From Coccinella septempunctata (taxonomy: Eukaryota > Arthropoda > Insecta > Coleoptera > Coccinellidae): a DNA stretch of 64,000 nucleotides. The DNA is taken from assembly GCF_907165205.1 (NCBI RefSeq), contig NC_058192.1, forward strand, positions 16,616,001-16,680,000, written 5' to 3'. Positions 35,643 through 46,799 of this stretch are shown here, piece after piece (positions within the stretch are counted from its first letter, which is position 1; the number at the start of each line of letters is the position of its first letter). A program made the translations under genes and the position numbers. The notes below the pieces were generated by a model. That model was not told where the DNA came from and did not search any database. It worked only from the letters and a program-made list of their open reading frames with translations.

Positions 35643-36090
35643 AGCACACGATCCAACAAAAACAAACCGTGAATGATTTCATAAAAAATGAAAATATAAT
35701 CGGGCAGGTCGAAAACAACACAAAAAAATATGGAGGTTTCCTCAACACACTACCGTTCACGTTTCGAACTAGCTAAAGGTGAAATCTCTACTGCGCTGGT
35801 AAAACGGGTACGAGGTGGTCGTCCTTCGGACGGCCAATGGCAGGGTCCGCATCCCCTCCCACGTCCGCCATTGGTTTTCGAACGAAAATGACGCCAAGCC
35901 GAGGGGATTCGATGCCTGGAAAATGAAAAAGTTTGAGAGAGCGCCCATGCTATTTCAAGGATTCTGAAGCAGGCGACCTTTTAATCATGGCGTTTGTATG
36001 AGTTGCGCTCCTTTTGATATGCCGCAGGCTCTGGGGGGTTCTCCTTCGACGCCAATGTTGCTATGTCGCCTCGGCGAAAAGATGGCGAGG
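35643..36090 (-). promoter_or_regulatory. ph: probable ph 5' UTR and promoter
   Basis: The sequence directly upstream of the ph start is AT-rich, leader-like DNA to about 35780. It then becomes a GC-rich block. The block holds CCAATGGC at 35834 and, facing the other way, GCCATTGG at 35867 (CCAAT box on the minus strand, and a GCCAT PHO core). It also holds AAGATGGCG at 36079, a good match to the PHO/YY1 site. No TATA box at a fixed spacing was found. The transcription start is not determined. Confidence 0.5.
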
Positions 36091-36482
36091 TTGAATTAAT
36101 TGATTCATAATGAGCGGTTTCACGTATGCGACCGACGATATCCATTATGCTAATTGAGATAGGGATAGGGAGCCTTATTGTCCAACCAATTTCGAATTCC
36201 TCAGGTTACTCTAGATGAGTCATATTCCCGAACACATTCAATAGGTATACCTACCCATAAAAACTTCAACCACGAATCTATGTAATTATTTTGTTAAAAC
36301 GAAATTCTATGATTACCTATGTACCTATAGAGATTTCCACAAAATTCGTTTATTTTTCTTCCTTCTCAAATGGATTTTTCTATGGTTAACAGAGGATTTT
36401 CATGTCAGTTTGGAGAAGAAATCGATGTTAGAACATTTTTACTCGGTGCTAAATAAATCTCAAGTACCAACCCTACACTTAT

Positions 36483-37267
36483 ACAGGTGTCCTGAAATTG
36501 AAGCAACAAAATTCTGCCACAGATTCTCGATACATCAAAATGAGGAGAACCTTATTTTTGATTTTTGCCAGGAGACTCCCACTTTCGGAGATACAGCCCC
36601 CTGAAATTCGCCACATAGAATAATCTTTTTTTTCATCTAAGAATCCGGTCATAGAACGAAAATGCCCGAATTTGCTATTCCGGAAGTTCAGGATATGCGA
36701 AATATCTTTGGAGCCACACAAATGGTGGTATTTCAATTCCTTGAAATTTGTTGAATCGTTAGAAAACCATTCAACTGAAAAACTTTGCAATTTTTTCTCG
36801 AAACGCAAGATTTTTGACACAAATCTAAAAATGTGATCAACAAGAAGGTTAATTCCTCACAAATCTTGAAAAGCGTTCAATCAAATTTTCAGATTTTCCG
36901 CGGAAATCTTACGTTTTATGAGAAAATTGCAAGAAAAAATGGGCTTTCTAACGGTTTAAAAATTTTCAAGAAATTCAAATACCTGGTTACTTTAAGCGGT
37001 TCCAAAGACATTGTGGCCCAGTAAAAAGTGTCCATCTCTAAAATACGTATAGCAATATGAGATTTTGCATGCATATCATAAAACTCCTGCATGTGTGGGT
37101 ACCAAATTCAGCGACTTTTGTATGACTGACTATATATACGGCAAAATTAAGGGGATGTAACTAGGAAAGAGGGAACCCCCTGATGAAAATCAAAAATAGG
37201 AATCCCCTAATGTTCTCTCGAGAATCAGCAATCAAATTTTGTTGCATTCATTTCGGGATATCCTGTT
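36483..37267. mobile_element. MITE family D
   Basis: ACAGGTGTCCTGAAATTGAA at the left and CATTTCGGGATATCCTGT at the right are imperfect inverted ends. GCAACAAAATT and AATTTTGTTGC lie just inside them. Non-coding. Confidence 0.6.
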
Positions 37268-37690
37268 TGATAAACTTGATAAATGTTGAAATCACAACGT
37301 AGAACAACCGAAAAATCTTAGTTTTATGGAGATCTTCTAAGATTTATGAATGAAACCACCTATAAATCTTTTGATTCTGTGGGAAACACCTCAAGAGGTT
37401 CAGACCATTCAATTCCATTTTTTGAAATTTTTTTATGTATGTAGGTATATCGATAGGTAAGACCTCCCACATCAAAGTTTTGATTACCAACCTCAATAAA
37501 CTGTTATTTCGAAACTTCACATACAGTATCTTTGTTTCATCCTATTAAAGTTGTGCAATAAATTTATGGACATAACTGAGAATTTGTTTATCATTGAACA
37601 AATACTTCATAAGAACCTATTTTCCGTATATACAGGCACAGATTTCTTGAAAGGTAGTCGAATAGTCTACAAGTCTATTCTTCAATTATA

Positions 37691-38207
37691 CAGGATGTTC
37701 TTAAGTTCCTAGTTTTTCTCTAGTAGTATCTACACTTCACAAGATATTAAACTGAAATTTGGCATAAATATTATAATTGATAGTTCACACCATAAGACAT
37801 GCCAATTTCGATAACAAATCTACAGGATGGTATTTTTTCTGGAATACTGTCCCATGTTTTTCTCCAGAACTTTTTTTTGGTGAGCCACTTTTAATTTGAA
37901 AAAATGTAAAAAGAAACTTTGATTTCGAGAAAAAATTTTGAACAATTCTACCGAAATCCTCAGAAAAATCCAAATTGTCATAAAAATTCAGTTAGTAAGC
38001 TGATGTTAGTTTTGATACATCAATTAAACTAGGCATTTCTAATAATGAATGTGTTTTCACAACTTTGATATAAATCCAAAAAATCAAACTTTAACACCCT
38101 GTATCTCGAGAACGAAACTTTTGCGATCCCATGTTTATGATTTTTTTTCTTAAAATCACTTAAGGGATCTCCCCTCTTCGTTTGTACCACCAATTTAGGA
38201 ACACCCT
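37691..38207. mobile_element. MITE family E
   Basis: CAGGATGTTCTTAAGTTCCT and AATTTAGGAACACCCTG are imperfect inverted ends, with TA at the left side. About 517 bp, no coding capacity. Confidence 0.5.
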
Positions 38208-40690
38208 GTTAAAAACCATATAATCTTATCAATTTTCCAGAGAACAAACAACTTCCATAATTGTTTCTCAGATGATCGAGAAAAATTCAATATCTACTGA
38301 TTTATGAATACTTTTCCCGGGAAAACTTTTCAGAGTAGCATACTAAGTTCATATAGGTACCTACTTACAACAAAATATTTTGATTTTCAATGTCTTCTTT
38401 TCATTTTCAAAGGGTTTTTTTTTATTTTCAATGCCTTTTTTGAATTTTCTTTTTCTCATAGAATCTATGCCAACTATTCCCAATAAAGAGAGTCTGAAAC
38501 GAAAAGTGCACAGGAAACAGGCGATTAATTCGATAATGTTAAAGTTAAGAAGTTTTCATAAGCCAATTACAATTCACTCGAAAATTTTCCTCGAAAATCA
38601 CATTTGATATTGATCATATTTCGGTCTAATGAAAGTTCCTATATATGTATTTTGAAGAATAAATGAGAATTTTCTCGAGGCACTACCTTGAAACCATCTT
38701 TTTTCATTTAATTACGTCGATATTTTTACTTTAGTGTGCTTCAACAATTTTTCAAAATTCTTGAATATCATTAAACATTTGTGACGTCTATAGTCTATAT
38801 TGAATTCCTTCATATTTAATTCGGCGATCGACAAAAGCGAAAACGCTCAAGTACCTTCTCGCATATTTGTCCATTCTATATAAAAGTCCAAATGACAATG
38901 ACGTATGTGATCTCTGAGAGGACCTCGTTTTTCAATGTAACCTTCGGTTTAGCCACAGAAAACATTGATTGATGCTCGCTTTTCTTAACGAGTTCTTTCC
39001 ACGGTGTTAAGGTTAGGGTCCCGAGTCGACAGCAATTTTTCTTGGTCGGACGTGAGGTAACGCAGTTTAACTTGTGGGTTTTCCATCCGGAGAGAGAGGC
39101 GAAATTTTATGGTATTCATTATTTTCGGAGATAATTGAATGGAATTATTTATATACAGATTTGGAATTTTTGGAATGAATCATACAGAAAATTTGAGAAT
39201 AACGAAGCAAGCACATAGTACAAAAAGGACTGAAAACGTCTTCGACGAAAGCTGAAAAAACTATACGAAGACGAAAAGAGTTTCGAAAATCGGTCTTTTT
39301 ATCCTGTTTCTGTAATAAAAGCTGACCTTGTTATATATTTTCGAGTTTCATAATTGAATTCGATTCTGCGCTACTTATAATTACCCATAGCTTTGAGTAT
39401 TCAATAAAAATAGATACTCACCTTATAGGTAATTAATTTTTGATTTATGTCAAGAAATTTTTTTTTTGCAAACGCTCAATTTCCAAACAAAGTGTTGAAA
39501 TTCAACAAAAAACAGATTTTCCATAGTAACTTTGTTTTTATTTAAATTTTTGTTGTATAAAAAATTTTTTTTTTAGTTTCATCTGTAGAGCAGCACATTA
39601 ACGAATATCCCAGCGCACTTCATTTGGGAAATATCGTTCATCTACACCGTCCCAAGTCCAAAGTTTTTATTCAGAAAAAAAATAGGTATTGATTATTTAT
39701 ACCAGTTTTTACGGCCTTCTAAATAGGGTGGAATTTCTAAAAAATTAAATAAAAAATGGCCAAAGTGATTCAGACCCTATGCCACTATAATTACTAATCC
39801 ACCCTGCTAATCCTCTTGTCGCCCTGTTTAATAAGGTACAGGGTGAGTCAACAATGCTCCATCGGTCGATAACTTAATTCACTAGTCCAAGAGAATGACT
39901 TAAACTTTGGGGGAATCGAACTTCAATATTGGCATGAGGTAAAATTATTTTAGACTTCATAGGTCGGTCCGAAAGTTGTAGAACACGATACCACTCTGCT
40001 TTTTTATACCCAATTTTTATAGGTATCATATTCCGAATCTATACCTGAAATTCCGATTCCGAAATACCCCAACTGTGTTTCTTTTTGAAGAAGTCAATTT
40101 TTGCCAAAAATTTCATGGTTGAATATTAACTATAGATAGGATTTATATCGTCCAAACCGTCTCAAATAATTGTTTGTTTCTTTTATTATTATTATAATAA
40201 TTCCCGGAGAGTTTTGAACTTTTCCTCAGTTTTTCAGAACACTCCACAGGTGGTCCGAAACACGCTGATGCGGTTTTTTGAAAATGACCTTTGAAAATTG
40301 TCAGTAAGTTAATTTTTTCGAATGAAACGTTCTCTGAACATTTTGTCTGTTGGATATCATTCATTTTTATGGAAACATTATAAAACTAAAATAGACAGTT
40401 TTTAAAATTCAAAATGATATGAATGATTATGTATTGAGAAAAACATTTCAGGTCATCAATCTGTGATTTTCGTCGATCCCTATATATATTTTTATTTATT
40501 TTACATATATGAGCATAGAGTAGAGTTTGTGGTTTCTGTATTTATGAAATTCATTTTATTATGGTTTTTCTTTGAGGCAAATCGACCTGAAAAGGGGTAT
40601 CTTCTGGCCTATTAGTATTTATTTCAAAATCTTAATACCTGTTACACGGTATGTTCGGACAAAATTGCTGTAAAGCAATATCCTTATGTA
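38208..40690. other. AT-rich DNA upstream of ph
   Basis: No gene recognised. A lone MITE-like end (CAGGGTGAGTCAACAATGCT at 39841) has no partner nearby. Confidence 0.35.
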
Positions 40691-41281
40691 CAGGGTGGAC
40701 AAAATTCGTTGTCTACTGAGGGGATCTCGAGAACCATAGCAGATAGAAAAAAACGGATGACATTCTCTTGCTCTTTTTTTCTGACTAATCCAAATCTGGA
40801 AACAGATTTTGAGTTATAAACAAAAATTGAGATTTTGACGATTTCGAAAAGTTCTCATAACTTTTTTGTCTTTGAAGTACAGATCTGAAACTTGAAGTTT
40901 CTTAGGCACTTTTATACGTAGAATCTACTGACAAGATTTTTTTCAATTCAAAAATAATAAATTCAAAAAAAGTTTGCAGCATTTAAGGAAAGTTCGCCTA
41001 ATGATTCGAAATGAAAAAATATTTTGGGCTCGTCGGTGGATTCTACGTAGAAAAGTGCCTGTGAAAGGTTCAAGTTTCAAATCTGTAACTTATGAGAACT
41101 TTTCAAAATCGTCAAAATCTAATTTTCTGCCAATAACTCAAAAACGAAGAATCGTAGGAGGCTACAGTTTTCACCATTCTTTGTTTCTCTAAAGAAGAGC
41201 TCATCATGTGTGTCATCAGTTTTCTTCTAGCAGCTATAGTCCTCGATATCCCCTCAGTAGACAACGAATTTTGCCCACCTT
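40691..41281. mobile_element. MITE family B, copy 2
   Basis: The left end CAGGGTGGACAAAATTCGTT is preceded by TA, and the right end is a decayed AACGAATTTTGCCCACCTTA. It shares the internal blocks GTTCTCATAACTTTTTTGTC and AGGAGGCTACAG with the copies at 14.1 and 53.2 kb. Confidence 0.78.
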
Positions 41282-41286
41282 ATACA

Positions 41287-42223
41287 GAGCCTCTGTCTCT
41301 GGTCGTGACTATTAATGAAGTTTGATAGACCAGTGAATAATGGCTCCTGAATCACCAGTGATTAATAAATGTTTGATAAACAATCAGTGGATAATGGCTC
41401 ATTAACCACAAGTGATTTAAGAATGTAATAATGCTCAAGGACATTGATAGATTACCACCATGTATGCATTGTTATAAGCTCCCTCATATAATAAATGTAA
41501 ATAAGGTTCGAGAAAAATCACGATGTTAAAATTAGCTCTCTTTTCATCCAGTTCTTAACTGAATACTCTCATTATGGATAAACCTTTGGTCTATAATAGA
41601 GCTAAAGTCATCCACAGAAATTTAGGAAAAAAATGCTGTCTAAATAAGCGTATCTGGTTTTCATGACCTATACGTCCAGTTACAGGGAGTCCGGTAAAAA
41701 TTAATGCTCCATTGAAATTTCAATTCTCCATTATCAAGTTAAAAAATCACAGCCTCTTTCTCTGGTCGTGAACTCGTGACCATGAAGTTTGATACCAGTG
41801 AATAATGGCTCATGAATCATAAGTGATTAATGAACGTTTGATAGACAATCAGTGCTCATTAACCACGAGTGATTTAAAAATGTAATAATGCTCAAGGAAA
41901 AAAAGACTACGATCACTTATGCATTGTTATAAGCATCTTCATAGTTTCCATTAAATAAGGAAGAAACACGATGTTTGAATTAACTCTCTTTTCATCCATC
42001 AGTTTCAAAGTGGATATTCCCATTATGGATAAACCTTTCATCTATAATAGTGCTAGAGTCATTCAGAGAAATTAAGGAATTGCATAAATCTGATCTACTT
42101 TCTTGAACAGCACTAAATAATTCTCTAGTTTTCATGACCTATACTCCCAGGTAAAGGAAAGTCCATTAAAATTTAATGCTCATTAAAATTTCAATTCTCC
42201 ATTATTCCCTTCGAAAATTACAG
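41287..42223 (+). repeat. tandem duplication, two units of about 465 bp
   Basis: Unit 1 begins AGCCTCTGTCTCTGGTCGTG and unit 2 (from 41752) AGCCTCTTTCTCTGGTCGTG. Matching order continues through AATAATGGCTC, GTAATAATGCTCAAGG, CTCTCTTTTCATCCA and AATTTCAATTCTCCATTAT. The units are clearly diverged, so the event is not recent. Confidence 0.75.
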
Positions 42224-42429
42224 TTTCAAATTTTAAGGAGAATTCAATTGGACTATATAGGCCCCCAATCTCTAATGATATGCAGGAAGATTTCAAAATC
42301 ATCATTTCTCCCCTTTTTTATGCTGAAAGCAACCCATAAAGTATTCCACGACACAATAAACGTTGAACACAAAGCCCAAGGTCTGCTCTTTAACCGTAGT
42401 TTTCCCGCTTTTCGGGTTTTCTTTGATCA

Positions 42430-42960
42430 AACCGAAAAAAAAAAACCGCTCCCTCACATACGCGCATTTCATCTCTGTGCCATACGCCCTCCGGCCGACC
42501 AGTCCGTGATCCTTTTGATCTCTGCGGGAGCGCGCCTATCGCGTACCCGAGACGCAGGATGACACCTGTCACCTGTCATCGGATTACTTCTTCACTTCAT
42601 TATTCAGAGAGGGGGCCCCGAGGGCGACGCTACACTTCCACGGCCTCACGTCGTATAATAATTCAAAAGTTGGAAGTTGGAGCCTTCCCCGTATGCACGA
42701 AGGAGGATGGATCTATCTGCAGGTCGCTCGGTTGGCATGTCTGCCGTCGTGCGATGCGCGCCTTTGTTTATTAAAGATGGAGAGAGAGCAGGTAGACGGA
42801 CTCGGGTTACGCCATCGGCATGTGGACTCGAGGAATTCCCCATTTTTTCCTCCTCTATCCGTCTCCCTCCTTTGTTGACGTTTTTCGATCGCGACCGGTC
42901 AGCCGTGAAAAGTGATATTTTTAATATTGGGTCCGTAACGGCCGAGGCGTTAAATGTGCC
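42430..42960. promoter_or_regulatory. GC-rich island
   Basis: GC-rich, with GAGAG runs (42606, 42779), several CpG-rich words and overlapping open frames on both strands. No protein domain is visible. Possible promoter of an unannotated transcript or a conserved non-coding element. Confidence 0.3.
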
Positions 42961-43127
42961 TCGGGATTCTTTATTCGTCCGGAAAGTAATTAAGTTAGAA
43001 CATTCGGCCTTTTTTGTATACTTTTCCTTGGTAAACGAAGAGGGATTCATCACAGAACCAATGTAAATTTATGAAGACACCATAATATTAGTATAAAGGC
43101 CGGTCCCCACTACTCTTGCTCGTCCTA

Positions 43128-43707
43128 GTCCGAGAGCTGGCGACGAAAATCGGCAAGAATTTTGTAATGGCTCATAATTAAATATTAGTTAGTTTTGGTG
43201 GTGTACATGAGTCAGCACCCACTCTCAAGATCAGGTAGTGGAACATCTGGCGGAGACGCTCTTTGATTTATGTAAAATTACAATATTCGTACTTTGGGTG
43301 ACTGCTGACTGCCTCTGTTCTAATGATACGTGGTCTGACTATTTTATTCTCAAATAACACATGATATTTGAGCAATAAATGCATTTTAAGCCATTACAAA
43401 TCTCTTGAAACGACATCGTTAAAGCAGCAACTTATGTGGGGTACTAAACCACCGCGTTTTACTCAAATGAGGTCTGACCACTTTCTCAAGTTTTCTTTTC
43501 TATAAACTAGTTGAGTGACTATTTTCAATGATTACAAAATACTTGTAGAGTATGTTGTAATCTTATATACCTACATCAAAGCGCGTTGCCGCTATACTAC
43601 CTGACCTTGAGAGTGGGTGCTGACTAATGTACACCCTCAATACTAAATCATATTCAATTATGAGCCATTACAAAACTCTTGCCGATATTCGTCGCCAGCT
43701 CTCGGAC
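43128..43707 (+). mobile_element. MITE family F, copy 1, 580 bp
   Basis: GTCCGAGAGCTGGCGACGAA and TTCGTCGCCAGCTCTCGGAC are inverted ends, flanked by TA. The inverted similarity extends well over 100 bp (for example GTACATGAGTCAGCACCCAC against GTGGGTGCTGACTAATGTAC). Confidence 0.85.
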
Positions 43708-44021
43708 TACCCATCTTCGGCTTGTCTAGCAAAGATTATAGAGTTAGGAAGATAGGAAACCAAGCGTATACACTTGCGGTAGCGCCACCTGGTGGTTCAA
43801 TTGTTGTACTAAGATGCCAAGAATGGTTAAAATATTTATTCGACGGCCATTTGGAGAAACATAATTTGACTTTTGTAAGATTTGAAGAAACATGGCCGTT
43901 TCGTTTTGATTCTCTTTCCGCTCGTCGTTTATTTAGTTCATTTTAGTCGTTTATTATTAGAGTTTTTTGTGTATTTCCTTAGTGAAAACTTCAAAATCAA
44001 AGAAAAATATCTTTGCTCAAA

Positions 44022-44111
44022 ATGTCTTATGGAAACTATTGTATGGTGAGGAACTGTGGAAACTGTAGTACAAAAGATTCTCCGAAAATAAGTTTTTCGA
44101 ATTTACCATAA
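44022..44111 (+). pseudogene. THAP zinc-finger N-terminal remnant
   Basis: The ATG opens a 29-codon frame containing YCMVRNCGN, then KISFSNLP, then a stop. C-x4-C followed by SF..LP is the N-terminal half of the THAP C2CH zinc finger used by P-element and THAP9 transposases to bind DNA. A possible donor (AAC|GTAAGT) lies 15 bases past the stop. The rest of the domain is not identifiable. Confidence 0.5.
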
Positions 44112-44966
44112 ATATCTGAACGTAAGTATTGAAACTCGTACAATGTGACTCTGATATTGATTGATTTTTATTTTCAGTACTCTAAAGTGAATAGGATTTT
44201 CAGTATGTCCAGACATTGACTTGGTGAACTGCAGTAAAAAATTTTCTCCTGGAATACATAGAGTCTATAGATTCTTTGAGGTTGCATCTCCTAAATACTG
44301 AGCAGAAAAAAGAAATTTGTTCTCTGATGTACGATGAAATTAGTCTATGTGAAGAGTTGCACTTTGGCGATCACCACGTTGTCTATGAGTAAGAGGTGAG
44401 ACAAGCTGAGGATGGTATAAAAGAGTAAGTCCAAAACTTCAAGTGAAAACGACAGAGCAATACAAAGTACTAGAGAATCCAAGTGGTCGAATTTGGAAAT
44501 AATTTTTAACTTTAAATCTGATTTTCTCAAAACCAAATAAAATGCACTTGTACTCCAAGGCTCTTACACTACAATTTTATACATTAGGATAGATACACGT
44601 ATTTCAATTTATCACTGAATTTTATCATTTATAGCTGGATATATGTATTATTATGTTGATATGCAATTCATGTTATTAGTGAAGTTATTTGCATTTCGGA
44701 GTTGACTTGTTATTCTTACATATCTTTACCGACATACAGGTTACACCTATGTAAATTTGTTTTTAATTGTGGTTCTGAAAATTCTGTAACTAATATGTAA
44801 AAGAATTCTTGAGATATGTTGTATTGAATATTTGTTCATATTAATTTCTGATAAAAATTTTACAAATTCAACTGATTCTATTAATTGGAAAAAAATGTAT
44901 TGTGTAGAAATTACACCTTTGATATATAACATTCCATTGTGTCTTATATTCAGAGCTCAATTATTT

Positions 44967-45054
44967 GTGTACAGGATGTTTTCAAAGGTGAATTATTTTC
45001 ACCAATTGTACCTTCCGTTAAAAAAAAGCCTGACCTTTGAATACACCATGTACA
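44967..45054. mobile_element. short MITE family C relic
   Basis: TGTACAGGATGTTTTCAAAG and CTGACCTTTGAATACACCAT are diverged family-C ends only about 85 bp apart, inside the P-like element. Probably an internally deleted copy. Confidence 0.45.
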
Positions 45055-45660
45055 ATCTTCAATTTTGTCAAATTTTTCTATATATTTCAAATAAAAAGTA
45101 TAGCAAATCTAACACAGTATTTCATTGATATTAATTGATTCACAACAATGTTTAGATGAAAAAAACATCTTGATCACAAAACAAAGGCCTATTTTTGTTT
45201 TGTCGCTCAGGATGTTTTTTCTGGTTTCGACCAAGTCTACTCGAATTCAATAAAAGGAATAGAATTCGAATTTCGCGCCCTTTTATTGAGGAACAGAATT
45301 CGAATTTCGCGCCCTTCAATTATGAAATAGAGAACTGTTATTCAACAGTTTGAGAGCACGATTTCAGCGCCACCTGATTGTCAATTGTGTGCAACACAGG
45401 CCAAAACGTATACGCTTTTTAGTACTAGCGATATGAGGCTGTTTCCTATCTTCCTAACTCTATAATCTTTGTTGTCTAGTAGACTGGTGCGGCTCGTCGT
45501 TCATTCATTGTCCACATTATCTCAGTTGCTTCTCAAGCTTTGACTCGCGAGGATCCGCTACATTTGCAGGCTTGTTGTCGTCCACATAAATCGAGCGTCT
45601 CGACGAGCATAGCGATCCTTTCCTTTGATGTACCGGCAACAAAGCCATCTAGGCTCGTAA

Positions 45661-45860
45661 GGGAGAGCGCCCAGCAAAGTAGCGTAGCACTGACATGGCA
45701 CATACATGATAAAGGCGATGCAAAATTTTCAGACATCGCACATCTGAGTGAAGTGTCAGTTGCGTGAAATATGTCATTCTCAGTTCATATCTGAAAATTA
45801 TGCATCGCTTTCATCATGTATGTGCCGTGTCAGTGCTACGCTACTTTGGTGGGCGCTCCC
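45661..45860. repeat. 200-bp imperfect palindrome
   Basis: GCCCAGCAAAGTAGCGTAGC (45668) mirrors GCTACGCTACTTTGGTGGGC, and CATACATGAT mirrors ATCATGTATG. The centre is near 45760. It lies in the remaining body of the outer MITE. Confidence 0.7.
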
Positions 45861-46309
45861 ACTAACCCTCAAGCGCATGTCTCTCGGCTTGAGCTATCGT
45901 CCACATTACTCGCAAGTCATCGAGTTTCAATAATTACATAATCACGAGTACGAGTAGTGTGGACCGGCCTTGACGAGTAAGACCATAGAACTATCTAGCG
46001 TCCTTGCCAGGCAGATTCGCCAAACAAAATGAAAAACAAAAAAATCTGTAACCTGAGTAACGCTTACAATCTGAAATATTCGGATGCTGTGTTCACGTTT
46101 TTTCGGAGCGGTCATCGGCAACAAAACGTTAAGTTAGATGAACTCCCTAAATTCTATGGTTTCTTTAAATGATTTATGAAATTTCAAATAGCCTTTTCTG
46201 TTTTCTGTATATTTAAAAAGAAAAATTTAAAAAAAACCTTTCCCGATTTTCAGATACTGCTATGGTTCCAAAAATAATTCTTTTCATGTATTAGTAGACA
46301 TGGTGTAAA

Positions 46310-46790
46310 ATTTGTGTTGTGAAAAAATAGTGTGGGTCTTATAATTTTTTTTCTTTTCTAGAGAGCCTGCCTAGATACAGACGACTGATGGCATCCGAAA
46401 AGCAATTTTTAATTTTTTTTCTTAGAAACTGAGCAAACAGTGAGAAGGCAATGAAAAAAATTGGTGGTGACCCCCTATAAAGTCCGCATGATATATCTGC
46501 CTACTCGGATAATTTCAGCCTATACTGGACTCACGCTTCGTACCTGGGTACCTGTTTTCTCGAAAACCGTTACTTTAAGCAAGAGATTACAAGAGACCTT
46601 ATTTGTTCAAAATGAATCAAGTTATCAAAATTGATTGTTATAAATAAGTAAACAGTTTCTTGCATGCGAACCGAATTTCAAGTGTAGCTTTTTCTACCCC
46701 TTGCTTCCTAGGGGAACATTAACAAAATTCTTCTTGATTACCTAGCTGTATAGAGGTAGGGGCTGCTCAAAATATATATATATATTAATA
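46310..46790. repeat. dispersed repeat, copy 1
   Basis: AGATTACAAGAGACCTTATT, with flanking blocks on lagging TACTCGG...TTTCAGCCTATA, matches 55430-55990 in the opposite orientation. Boundaries are uncertain. Confidence 0.5.
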
Positions 46791-46799
46791 TATGAAATA

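Larger units (their letters stand above)
43730..45471 (+). mobile_element. P-element-like transposon, 1742 bp, non-autonomous
   Basis: Perfect 31-bp terminal inverted repeats begin CAAAGATTATAGAGTTAGGA, and the exact 8-bp direct duplication TTGTCTAG (43722-43729, 45472-45479) flanks the element. The subterminal AAGCGTATAC is also inverted. A THAP-domain start lies at 44022. The 31-bp repeat length, 8-bp duplication and THAP remnant together fit the P superfamily; hAT is the alternative because it also makes 8-bp duplications. No transposase core is visible. Confidence 0.68.
43096..45971. mobile_element. outer MITE, split by later insertions
   Basis: AAGGCCGGTCCCCACTACTC at 43097 is mirrored by GAGTAGTGTGGACCGGCCTT ending at 45971. 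The 43128-43707 MITE and the 43730-45471 P-like element sit between these ends. Without them about 0.5 kb would remain. No clear target duplication. Confidence 0.5.

Noticed and set aside
39841..39860. CAGGGTGAGTCAACAATGCT as a MITE end
   Set aside because: No inverted partner within several kilobases, so an element could not be delimited.
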